Positions 32,487 to 39,793 of a DNA stretch of 64,000 nt are shown piece after piece (within the stretch, counting starts at the first letter, position 1; each line of letters starts with the position of its first letter). The position numbers and the translations under genes were made by a program. The stretch lies in the NCBI GenBank assembly GCA_965284315.1, contig OZ260072.1, forward strand, positions 2,294,001 through 2,358,000, written 5' to 3'. Origin of the DNA: PCRC01 sp017848435 (GTDB lineage Bacteria; Pseudomonadota; Gammaproteobacteria; Burkholderiales; Burkholderiaceae_C). Under the pieces are notes generated by a model, which made no database searches, was not told where the DNA came from, and saw only the letters and a program-made list of their open reading frames with translations.

Positions 32487-33011
32487 TCATTTGCCCATCG
32501 GGAGCGACGTCACCAGCCGCGTGCCCGCCAACGCGTCGTGCAGAAACTGTTTTTCCGGGTGGAATCGGCTCAGCAGTGCATACACAGCGACCCAGCCCAG
32601 GACGATCACCGCCGTTTCACCGCCTGACAACTGGAATGGGTAGACCACTGCCAGCGGCGGCAGCAGCCAAAGCCAGCTCAGCACATAGCGCCACAGTGCC
32701 CGGGGCTGGCTGATGGCCAAGCCTGTAGGGCTTGCCACGCGGATGTTCCAGGTTTTCATCGCCAGTGTCTGGCCCTTGGCCCAGAACCAGGTGAAGTAGA
32801 TGCCAAAGATCAGGAACAAGAAGGCCTGCAAGGCGTGGCGGTTGTCCAGCGCGTTGCGGGTTTGGCTCAGCGTGCTGAACAAATAACCGGCGAGGAACAC
32901 CACGCCGAACATCAGCATACCCTCGTAGAGCCAGCAGGCCATGCGGCGGCGCAGGCTGGGGACGTTCAGTGGGGGGGCAGACACGCGGCTATTTTCCAAG
33001 GGCAACACCAT
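32487..33011 (-). CDS. RDD-family membrane protein
   Basis: A 174-residue protein with about three to four membrane helices and the RDD domain: RRRMACWLYEGMLMFGVVF in the first helix, then KTWNIRVASPTG before the third. RDD proteins are poorly characterised; some act in ion transport. It lies in a same-strand row sigma factor, DUF3619, DUF3106, RDD, dgkA. Confidence 0.85.
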   Translation of the reverse strand: MVLPLENSRVSAPPLNVPSLRRRMACWLYEGMLMFGVVFLAGYLFSTLSQTRNALDNRHALQAFLFLIFGIYFTWFWAKGQTLAMKTWNIRVASPTGLAISQPRALWRYVLSWLWLLPPLAVVYPFQLSGGETAVIVLGWVAVYALLSRFHPEKQFLHDALAGTRLVTSLPMGK

Positions 33012-33063
33012 CTTGTTGTTCTAATTTTAGGGGGAGGCGCCCGGACCCCGGCCCGCCGGTGGC

Positions 33064-33720
33064 TCAGGGGCGTTGGGGGGCAGAGGCTGCAGGCTTGGGC
33101 AGCAAGGTGTTTTTGTTGAGTTGGCTGGTGCCCAGGAGCACGCGGGGCCGTATCGGCGTGGTGACGTCGGCGTCCGGTGCGCTGGCGGGTGGGCGGGCCG
33201 GTGTGGTGGCCAATTTGTAAGCCGGGACGGGTTTGACGGCAGCGGCGGCACCCCGCAAGCTGGGCGATGCAGCGCGTGCCAGGCTCTTTTTTTCGTCGCT
33301 GCTCAACGCCTGGTAGGCCTGCCAGCGGGCTTCCTTCTCTTCGGGTGTCAGGTCTTTGGTTTCGGCAAAGTTCAATCGGGCCCGGGTGCGTTGCTGGGGG
33401 CTGAGGACGGTCCAGTCCGTCATGCGGTCATGCAGCTTGGCCTGTTCGACTTCCGACAACTTGGCGAAGTTTTGCGACAGCGCCAGCCATTTGCTCTTTT
33501 GAGGCTCGCTGATGGCATTCCAGCCACTGGACAGCGGGGCCAGCGCACGGCGTTGGGCAGGGCTGAGCTGCTGCCAAGTGGGGCCAGCGGTGGGGGGTTG
33601 GATTTTTTTGGTGGCAGATGCCGGTGTGCTGGCAGGTGCCAGAGCTTGGGCAAACAGCGGGCCTGCTGACACCCAGGTCAGCACCAACAACGCGGCCAGC
33701 GTCCGGGCAAAAAAAGCCAT
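33064..33720 (-). CDS. DUF3106 secreted protein
   Basis: A 218-residue protein with a signal peptide (MAFFARTLAALLVLTWVSAGPLFAQ). The mature part has repeated short helices of the form WQQLSPAQRRALAPLSSGW, SEPQKSKWLALSQNFAKLS, LSPQQRTRARLNFAET, typical of DUF3106, and a Pro/Ala-rich C-terminus. The function is unknown. It sits next to a sigma factor and DUF3619 gene in this and related genomes, so it may be a periplasmic sensor or target. Confidence 0.82.
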   Translation of the reverse strand: MAFFARTLAALLVLTWVSAGPLFAQALAPASTPASATKKIQPPTAGPTWQQLSPAQRRALAPLSSGWNAISEPQKSKWLALSQNFAKLSEVEQAKLHDRMTDWTVLSPQQRTRARLNFAETKDLTPEEKEARWQAYQALSSDEKKSLARAASPSLRGAAAAVKPVPAYKLATTPARPPASAPDADVTTPIRPRVLLGTSQLNKNTLLPKPAASAPQRP

Positions 33721-33767
33721 GTGGTCTGGAAAAATCAAACCCGCCATCGACCTGTTGACTTGCCTGT

Positions 33768-34220
33768 TTATTGTTCGGCCGTGGGCTGGTCGCTCACCGG
33801 GCCACGGCGCAGGAACTGCAGAAAACCAGGGTCTGCGTAGGCGGAAGGGGGCAGGTCGTCGGTCAGGAGGGCGACGTCAATTTCAGCCAGTTCATTGGCG
33901 CGGTTGTCGTCCTGCACCACATTGATCACCACCATGCCAACCACCAGAGCCATGACCGGCAATGCAGCGGCGAGCCGGCCCCACAGGCCCCAGCCGCTGT
34001 CGTCACCACCCAGCACCGCAGCGCCGCCAGCGGCGATGAGCACGGGGCGGGTGGCCATCACCGCGCGCTTGCGCTGCGCCAGCGCCTGGGTGCGGGCCGC
34101 ACGCAGGCGCTCGGAGATCTCGTACGGCAGGGCATCGGCCCCTGCCGACAGGTGGGCCGCGACCTTCATGCCGATGCGGTCTTGCAGGATGTCTGCCTGG
34201 TGTTGACGTGTGTAGCTCAT
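33768..34220 (-). CDS. DUF3619 single-pass membrane protein, possible anti-sigma factor
   Basis: A 150-residue protein with a helical cytoplasmic N-terminal half (DILQDRIGMKVAAHL, YEISERLRAARTQAL) and one membrane segment (LPVMALVVGMVVINVV), then a short periplasmic tail (SAYADPGFLQFL). The topology and ATGA overlap with the sigma-factor gene resemble anti-sigma pairs, but I see no zinc-binding anti-sigma motif. The anti-sigma role is inference. Confidence 0.78.
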   Translation of the reverse strand: MSYTRQHQADILQDRIGMKVAAHLSAGADALPYEISERLRAARTQALAQRKRAVMATRPVLIAAGGAAVLGGDDSGWGLWGRLAAALPVMALVVGMVVINVVQDDNRANELAEIDVALLTDDLPPSAYADPGFLQFLRRGPVSDQPTAEQ

Positions 34221-34783
34221 AAATGGATTCCCTTGGCTTTCAGTGCCTGGCTGAGAGCGGCGACGGCGCGTGAGCAGTGTGTCTTGACACTGCCTTCTGA
34301 ACACCCCATGGCGGCAGCGGTTTCGGCAACGTCCAACTCTTCCCAATAACGCATCATGAAGGCTTCCCGTTGACGGCCTGGCAATTTCTCGATTTCTACT
34401 TCAATCCCACGCAAGACTTGGGCCCGTTCCGTGACAGATTGGGCGCTTTCGCCTTGTTGGGAGTCGTCCAGTGAGGAAAGAGTTTCCAACAGGTCAAATT
34501 CTCCATCGTCACCGGCCGACTCAAAGTCGCTCATGTTGGAAAACAGTGCATTGCGGGTCTTGCGACGCCGAAACCAGTCCAGGGTGCAGTTGGAGAGAAT
34601 GCGCTGGAACAGCATTTGCAGTTCTTGCGGCGGCTTGTCCCCGTAATGCTCGGCCAGTTTCATCATGCTGTCCTGCACAATGTCGAGCGCTGCCTCTTCG
34701 TCCCGCACATGGTAAAACGAGCGCTTAAAGGCTCGCTTTTCAACGCTTTTGAGGAAGTCCGAGAGTTCTTTTTCGGTGGCCAA
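34217..34783 (-). CDS. RNA polymerase sigma factor, ECF-like
   Basis: A sigma-70-family protein of about 188 residues. Region 2 is around DEEAALDIVQDSMMKLAEHYGDKP and FQRILSNCTLDWFRRRK; region 4 is LPGRQREAFMMRYWEELDVAETAAAMGCSEGSVKTH, with the helix-turn-helix. No ATG exists in frame upstream. I choose TTG 34783 because similarity begins there (ATEKELSDFLKSVEKRAFKRS); TTG 34816 is the alternative. Neither has a strong ribosome site. It overlaps the DUF3619 gene by ATGA. Confidence 0.85.
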   Translation of the reverse strand: MATEKELSDFLKSVEKRAFKRSFYHVRDEEAALDIVQDSMMKLAEHYGDKPPQELQMLFQRILSNCTLDWFRRRKTRNALFSNMSDFESAGDDGEFDLLETLSSLDDSQQGESAQSVTERAQVLRGIEVEIEKLPGRQREAFMMRYWEELDVAETAAAMGCSEGSVKTHCSRAVAALSQALKAKGIHL

Positions 34784-35086
34784 GAGAGGGGGGCGGAAGT
34801 GCAACAGTGACGGCAATCAGGTTGCCTGTGCGGAGACGGTCACTTTCCGGCTCCTGCTTTATGGAGACGATTATGGCACCGCCTGAGCACCGGTTGTGCC
34901 GTGTTCTGGCGGTGCCCTGCCATTCCAGTGCGATAATGTGCATTGCAAATCAAAGGCAAACGGGTCACAGTCCGGCAGCAAATCAGCCTGCCCATGGCTT
35001 TTGGCCTCAAGTTTCAACGCAGTTCCACAAGGGCTTGCGAAGAAGCACCCAAGGTTTTTCGTCAGAGAAAATCGCAAAGGTTGATC
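34784..35086. promoter_or_regulatory. Divergent control region, sigma factor / ilvB
   Basis: About 300 bp without a gene. It holds a 9-bp inverted repeat (GGCACCGCC at 34875-34883, GGCGGTGCC at 34908-34916) and an extended -10-like TGCGATAAT at 34929-34937 that points to ilvB. On the minus strand an AGGAG site and GTG open a frame of only eight codons that ends directly before the TTG at 34816. I found no T-box or branched-chain leader peptide here. Confidence 0.45.
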
Positions 35087-36865
35087 ATGGAAATCTCAAA
35101 AGCTGAAATCGCTTCGGCCGCCGCCGCGTCTGCAACCGCTGCAGTCCCCGAGCTGCGGGGTGCCGAAATCCTCATCAAGGCCCTGCAGGCCGAAAACGTC
35201 AAGTACGTCTGGGGTTACCCGGGTGGTGCTGTGTTGCACATCTACGACGCTTTCTACAAGCAGGACACGATCCAGCACGTGCTGGTGCGCCATGAGCAGG
35301 CTGCCGTGCACGCGGCCGACGGCTATGCCCGCGCCACCGGCGACGTGGGCGTGGCGCTGGTCACCTCCGGCCCCGGCGTGACGAACGCGATCACCGGCAT
35401 CGCCACCGCTTACATGGACAGCATCCCGATGGTGATCATCACCGGGCAGGTGCCGTCGCACGCGATCGGGCTGGATGCGTTCCAGGAATGCGACACGGTT
35501 GGCATCACCCGCCCCATCGTCAAGCACAACTTCCTGGTGAAGGATGTGCGGCTGATGGCCGAGACCATGAAAAAGGCCTTCCACATCGCCCGCACCGGTC
35601 GCCCCGGCCCTGTGGTGGTGGACATTCCGAAAGACATCTCGTTCAACAAGACGCCCTACGCCGGCTACCCTGAGAGTGTGGAAATGCGCTCCTACAGCCC
35701 GGTGCGCAAGGGCCACGGTGGCCAGATCCGCAAAGCGCTGCAGCTGCTGATGAACGCCAAGCGGCCCTACATCTACACCGGCGGCGGTGTGCTGCTGAGC
35801 AATGCGTCGGCAGAACTGCGCACACTGGTGGACATGCTGGGCTACCCCTGCACCAACACGCTGATGGGCCTGGGCGCCTACCCCGCCAGTGACCGCAAAT
35901 TCCTGGGCATGCTGGGCATGCACGGCACGGTGGAAGCCAACAACGCGATGCAAAACTGCGACGTGCTGCTGGCAGTGGGCGCGCGTTTTGACGACCGCGT
36001 GATCGGCAACCCCAAGCATTTTGCGCAGAACGACCGCAAGATCGTCCACATCGACATCGACCCGTCGAGCATTTCCAAGCGCGTCAAGGTCGACATCCCC
36101 ATCGTCGGCGACGTGAAAGACGTGCTGACCGAACTGATCGCCATGATCAAGGAATCGGGTCTGAAGCCGGACGCCGATGCGCTGGGCGGCTGGTGGGACA
36201 CCATCGAAGGCTGGCGTAAGCGCGACTGCCTGAAGTACGATCGCAACAACAAGGAAGTCATCAAGCCGCAGTACGTCGTCGAGACGCTGTGGAACATGAC
36301 CAAGGACGCCGACACCTACATCACGTCCGACGTGGGCCAGCACCAGATGTGGGCCGCGCAGTTTTACCGCTTTGACGAGCCGCGCCGCTGGATCAATTCC
36401 GGCGGCCTGGGCACCATGGGCGTGGGCATTCCCTACGCCATGGGCATCAAGCTCGCCAAGCCCGACAGCGAGGTGTTCTGCATCACCGGCGAAGGCTCGG
36501 TGCAGATGTGCATCCAGGAACTGTCCACCTGCCTGCAGTACAACACGCCGATCAAGGTGATCTCGCTGAACAACCGCTACCTCGGCATGGTGCGCCAGTG
36601 GCAGGAACTCGACTACGAAGGCCGCTACAGCCACAGCTACATGGACGCGTTGCCCAACTTCGTGAAGCTGGCCGAGGCCTATGGCCATGTGGGCATGCTG
36701 ATCGAACGCCCGCAGGACGTGGAACCCGCGCTGCGCGAAGCCCGCAAGCTGAAGGACCGCACCGTGTTCATGGACTTCCGCACCGACCCCACCGAGAACG
36801 TGTTCCCGATGGTGCAGGCCGGCAAGGGCATCACCGAGATGCTGCTGGGATCAGAAGACCTTTAA
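35087..36865 (+). CDS. ilvB: Acetolactate synthase large subunit
   Basis: The catalytic subunit of acetohydroxyacid synthase joins two pyruvates, or pyruvate with 2-oxobutyrate, using ThDP and FAD in branched-chain amino-acid synthesis. The 592 residues include the catalytic Glu in LVRHEQAAVHAADGYARA and the ThDP motif GEGSVQMCIQELSTCLQYN ending in SLNN. The ATG at 35087 (MEISKAEIAS) has an AAAGG site 7 bp upstream. A terminator-like hairpin separates it from ilvH. Confidence 0.97.
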   Translation: MEISKAEIASAAAASATAAVPELRGAEILIKALQAENVKYVWGYPGGAVLHIYDAFYKQDTIQHVLVRHEQAAVHAADGYARATGDVGVALVTSGPGVTNAITGIATAYMDSIPMVIITGQVPSHAIGLDAFQECDTVGITRPIVKHNFLVKDVRLMAETMKKAFHIARTGRPGPVVVDIPKDISFNKTPYAGYPESVEMRSYSPVRKGHGGQIRKALQLLMNAKRPYIYTGGGVLLSNASAELRTLVDMLGYPCTNTLMGLGAYPASDRKFLGMLGMHGTVEANNAMQNCDVLLAVGARFDDRVIGNPKHFAQNDRKIVHIDIDPSSISKRVKVDIPIVGDVKDVLTELIAMIKESGLKPDADALGGWWDTIEGWRKRDCLKYDRNNKEVIKPQYVVETLWNMTKDADTYITSDVGQHQMWAAQFYRFDEPRRWINSGGLGTMGVGIPYAMGIKLAKPDSEVFCITGEGSVQMCIQELSTCLQYNTPIKVISLNNRYLGMVRQWQELDYEGRYSHSYMDALPNFVKLAEAYGHVGMLIERPQDVEPALREARKLKDRTVFMDFRTDPTENVFPMVQAGKGITEMLLGSEDL

Positions 36866-36874
36866 ACCCAAGGG

Positions 36875-36900
36875 CAAGGTTCGGTACGAACCTTGTTTTT
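36875..36900 (+). terminator. Intrinsic terminator or attenuator between ilvB and ilvH
   Basis: CAAGGTTCG-GTA-CGAACCTTG-TTTTT: perfect 9-bp stem, 3-nt loop, five T. It lies 10 bp after the ilvB stop and 87 bp before ilvH, so partial termination would make less ilvH and ilvC message than ilvB. Confidence 0.7.
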
Positions 36901-36986
36901 CACCTTAATTTGGACGAATCTATTGTCCGCCAAGCCCTGCGCTTACCGGTGCAGGGGGAGGGCGGCGAAAAGAGGAATCACACGAT

Positions 36987-37478
36987 ATGAAACACATCAT
37001 TGCCGTTCTGCTGGAAAACGAGCCTGGCGCGCTGTCCCGCGTGGTGGGCCTGTTCTCGGCCCGTGGTTACAACATCGAGAGTTTGACGGTCGCGCCGACC
37101 GAAGACCCCAGCCTGTCGCGCATGACGATCCAGACCCACGGTTCTGAAGACGTCATCGAGCAGATCACCAAGCACCTCAACCGCCTGATCGAGGTGGTCA
37201 AGGTCGTTGACCTGACCGAAGGCGCCTACACCGAGCGCGAGCTGATGATGGTCAAGGTGCGCGCGGTTGGCAAAGAGCGCGAGGAAATGAAGCGCATGGC
37301 CGACATTTTCCGCGGCCGCATCATCGACGTGACCGAGAAGAGCTACACCATTGAGCTGACCGGCACCCAGGCCAAGAACGACGCTTTCCTGGAAGCCATT
37401 GACCGCAGCGCCATCCTGGAAACGGTGCGTACCGGCTCCAGCGGCATCGGCCGCGGCGAACGCATTCTGCGCGTCTGA
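36987..37478 (+). CDS. ilvH: Acetolactate synthase small (regulatory) subunit
   Basis: A 163-residue regulatory subunit that binds valine. The ACT domain lies at the N-terminus (HIIAVLLENEPGALSRVVGLF, then RGYNIESLTVAPTEDPSLSRM) and the C-terminal half is the usual ALS-SS-C domain (FRGRIIDVTEKSYTIELTG). ilvC follows after 46 bp. Confidence 0.96.
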   Translation: MKHIIAVLLENEPGALSRVVGLFSARGYNIESLTVAPTEDPSLSRMTIQTHGSEDVIEQITKHLNRLIEVVKVVDLTEGAYTERELMMVKVRAVGKEREEMKRMADIFRGRIIDVTEKSYTIELTGTQAKNDAFLEAIDRSAILETVRTGSSGIGRGERILRV

Positions 37479-37524
37479 ACGCGCTTTTCTTCACCAACCC
37501 CACCAAATTTCAACAGGAGTGACC

Positions 37525-38541
37525 ATGAAGGTTTTTTACGACAAGGACTGTGACCTGAGCCTGATCAAAGGCAAGACGGTTGCCATCATCGGCTACGGCT
37601 CGCAAGGCCATGCGCACGCGCAGAACCTGAACGACAGCGGCGTCAAGGTCGTGGTTGGCCTGCGCAAGGGTGGCGCGTCGTGGGACAAGGTTGGCAAGGC
37701 CGGCCTGAACGTGATGGAAGTCAACGACGCGGTCAAGGCCGCCGACGTGGTCATGATCCTGCTGCCCGACGAAGACATCGCCGGCGTCTACAAGAACAAC
37801 GTCGAACCCAACATCAAGCAAGGCGCTTCGCTGGCCTTCGCCCACGGTTTCAACGTGCACTACAACCAGGTCGTGCCGCGCGCCGATCTGGACGTCTGGA
37901 TGGTCGCGCCCAAGGCCCCTGGCCACACCGTGCGCAACACCTACACCCAGGGTGGCGGCGTGCCCCACCTGGTGGCCGTGCACCAGGACAAGACCGGCAA
38001 GGCCCGTGACCTGGCACTGAGCTACGCCATGGCCAACGGTGGCGGCAAGGCCGGCATCATCGAGACCAACTTCAAGGAAGAAACCGAGACCGACCTGTTC
38101 GGCGAGCAGGCCGTGTTGTGCGGCGGCGCGGTGGAACTGATCAAGATGGGTTACGAGACGCTGGTGGAAGCCGGCTACGCCCCCGAAATGGCCTATTTCG
38201 AATGCCTGCACGAACTCAAGCTGATCGTCGACCTGATCTATGAAGGCGGCATCGCCAACATGAACTACTCGATCTCCAACAACGCCGAGTACGGCGAGTA
38301 CGTGACCGGCCCCGAAGTCATCAACGCCGAGAGCCGCGAAGCGATGCGCAACGCGCTGAAGCGCATCCAGACCGGCGAATACGCCAAGATGTTCATCCTG
38401 GAAGGCCGCACCGGCTACCCCGGCATGACCGCCCGCCGCCGCCTGACCGCCGAGCACCAGATCGAAGTGGTCGGTGCCAAGCTGCGCGCCATGATGCCCT
38501 GGATCGCCAAGAACAAGCTGGTCGACCAGACCCGCAACTGA
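37525..38541 (+). CDS. ilvC: Ketol-acid reductoisomerase, class I
   Basis: IlvC isomerises and reduces acetohydroxy acids with NADPH and Mg2+. The 338 residues fit the short class I type. The Rossmann loop is GYGSQGHAHAQNL, followed by VGLRKGGASW with Arg/Ser phosphate contacts (NADPH preference). The metal-binding EETETDLFGEQAVLCGG and the C-terminal NNAEYGEYVTGP are present. A CAGGAG site lies upstream of the ATG at 37525. Confidence 0.97.
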   Translation: MKVFYDKDCDLSLIKGKTVAIIGYGSQGHAHAQNLNDSGVKVVVGLRKGGASWDKVGKAGLNVMEVNDAVKAADVVMILLPDEDIAGVYKNNVEPNIKQGASLAFAHGFNVHYNQVVPRADLDVWMVAPKAPGHTVRNTYTQGGGVPHLVAVHQDKTGKARDLALSYAMANGGGKAGIIETNFKEETETDLFGEQAVLCGGAVELIKMGYETLVEAGYAPEMAYFECLHELKLIVDLIYEGGIANMNYSISNNAEYGEYVTGPEVINAESREAMRNALKRIQTGEYAKMFILEGRTGYPGMTARRRLTAEHQIEVVGAKLRAMMPWIAKNKLVDQTRN

Positions 38542-38583
38542 CCACAGTCCAACGCCAGGGCAACACCATGCCCCTGGCGTTTC

Positions 38584-38613
38584 GCAAAGGCCACTTCGGT
38601 GGCCTTTGCTTTT
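38584..38613 (+). terminator. Terminator after ilvC
   Basis: GCAAAGGCCAC-TTCG-GTGGCCTTTGC-TTTT: 11-bp stem with a stable TTCG tetraloop. It ends the ilvB-ilvH-ilvC transcript and isolates pssA. Confidence 0.85.
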
Positions 38614-38684
38614 GGTGGCGCCAACCCTGCTGGCTTACACTGCGTCAGGATGGAGCACCTCAAGGTGCCGGTGGAATACTTTGA

Positions 38685-38742
38685 TTTGCTATTAAAAATA
38701 TAGCTAACCATCAAGATTTAACTAAGGCTTAGCGCATATTTA
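38685..38742 (-). repeat. Dispersed ~66-bp AGCTAT repeat, copy 4
   Basis: Consensus orientation is minus: GCCTTAGTTAAATC ... TTAGCTAT ... AATAGCAA. It lies in the ilvC-pssA gap and abuts the pssA start codon, so the pssA promoter or ribosome site must be in or next to it. Confidence 0.75.
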
Positions 38743-39560
38743 TGGATGAAAACGGTCCCCAGGAGCCTTTGGACGCCGATGACGCTCCCGTGGCGCGCAA
38801 ACCCCGCAAGGGCATTTACGTGTTGCCCAACCTGTTCACCCTGGCCGCGCTGTTTGGCGGTTTTTACGCGGTGGTGATGGCGATGAACGCCCGTTTTGAC
38901 ATGGCGGCAGTCGGTATTTTCTGCGCCATGGTGCTGGACAGCCTGGACGGCCGCGTGGCCCGCATGACCAACACCCAGAGTGCATTCGGTGAACAGATGG
39001 ATTCGCTGGCCGACATGGTGTCGTTTGGTGCAGCGCCGGCGCTGATCGCCTACGAGTGGTCGCTCAAGGGACTGGGCCGTTGGGGCTGGATGGCCGCGTT
39101 CGTGTACTGCGCTTGCGCGGCCTTGCGTTTGGCCCGTTTCAACGTGAACACCGGCGTGGTGGACAAACGCTATTTCCAGGGCCTGCCGTCACCAGCGGCG
39201 GCGGCGCTGATGGCGGGCTTCATCTGGATCGTGACCGAAACCGGTTTCGGTGGGGGGGATGTGGCGTGGCCAATGTTTGCGCTTGCTTTGTTCGCCGGGC
39301 TCACCATGGTGACCAACCTGCCGTTCTACAGCTTCAAGGACGTGCAGATGAAGAAGAGTGTGCCCTTCGTTGTGATTGTGGCGATCGCGGTGGGCATTGC
39401 GGTGATCAACATCCACCCGCCCACAGTGCTGTTCGGCCTGTTCATCTGCTACGGCTTGAGCGGCTACGTGATTTACGTCTGGCGCCGCGCCAAGGGCTTG
39501 CGCACCAGCGTGATCAGCACGTCGACCGACGAACCGGAAGAGCGTGGGCTGCACAAATGA
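38742..39560 (+). CDS. pssA: CDP-diacylglycerol-serine O-phosphatidyltransferase
   Basis: PssA makes phosphatidylserine, the precursor of phosphatidylethanolamine, in the inner membrane. The 272 residues have about eight membrane segments and the CDP-alcohol phosphotransferase signature DSLDGRVAR ... GEQMDSLADMVSFG. This is the membrane-integral (Bacillus-type) form, as is usual between ilvC and leuA in betaproteobacteria. No clear ribosome site is seen because a repeat sits immediately upstream. Confidence 0.94.
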   Translation: MDENGPQEPLDADDAPVARKPRKGIYVLPNLFTLAALFGGFYAVVMAMNARFDMAAVGIFCAMVLDSLDGRVARMTNTQSAFGEQMDSLADMVSFGAAPALIAYEWSLKGLGRWGWMAAFVYCACAALRLARFNVNTGVVDKRYFQGLPSPAAAALMAGFIWIVTETGFGGGDVAWPMFALALFAGLTMVTNLPFYSFKDVQMKKSVPFVVIVAIAVGIAVINIHPPTVLFGLFICYGLSGYVIYVWRRAKGLRTSVISTSTDEPEERGLHK

Positions 39561-39628
39561 GCAGCGGGCGTGACGTTGTGCCGCACCACGGACACGCACG
39601 CTGCTCACGCATGTGCTACATTGCACCC

Positions 39629-39685
39629 ATGAACAAATTTTTGCTTGCACTACTGCTGCTACGCCAACACGGGCGGGATCAGTAG
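39629..39685 (+). CDS. leuL: leuA leader peptide
   Basis: An 18-codon frame, MNKFLLALLLLRQHGRDQ, with six leucines in seven codons, mostly rare ones (TTG CTT GCA CTA CTG CTG CTA). It is followed by a terminator 18 bp downstream and then leuA. This is the arrangement of a ribosome-mediated attenuator. Too short for normal gene finding; the evidence is codon content and position. Confidence 0.85.
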   Translation: MNKFLLALLLLRQHGRDQ

Positions 39686-39736
39686 CGCGAGCGCACATTC
39701 CCAAAAGGCCCGTATGCATCCGCAACGGGCCTTTTT
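39669..39736 (+). promoter_or_regulatory. Leucine attenuator: antiterminator and terminator
   Basis: The terminator is AAAAGGCCCGT (39703-39713) pairing with ACGGGCCTTTTT (39725-39736). Its left arm GCCCGT can instead pair with a second ACGGGC at 39669-39674, inside the leader peptide coding region. The two pairings exclude each other, so a ribosome stalled early in the leucine codons would free the antiterminator and allow leuA transcription. Confidence 0.75.
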
Positions 39737-39793
39737 CTTTGTGTTTCCGGTTTTCGGGTTGTGGATGAGTCAGCAGCGACAAGGAGCATTCAA

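Noticed and set aside
34784..35086. Leader peptide or T-box for ilvB
   Set aside because: No short frame rich in Ile, Val or Leu codons followed by a terminator is present, and no T-box-like structure was recognised.
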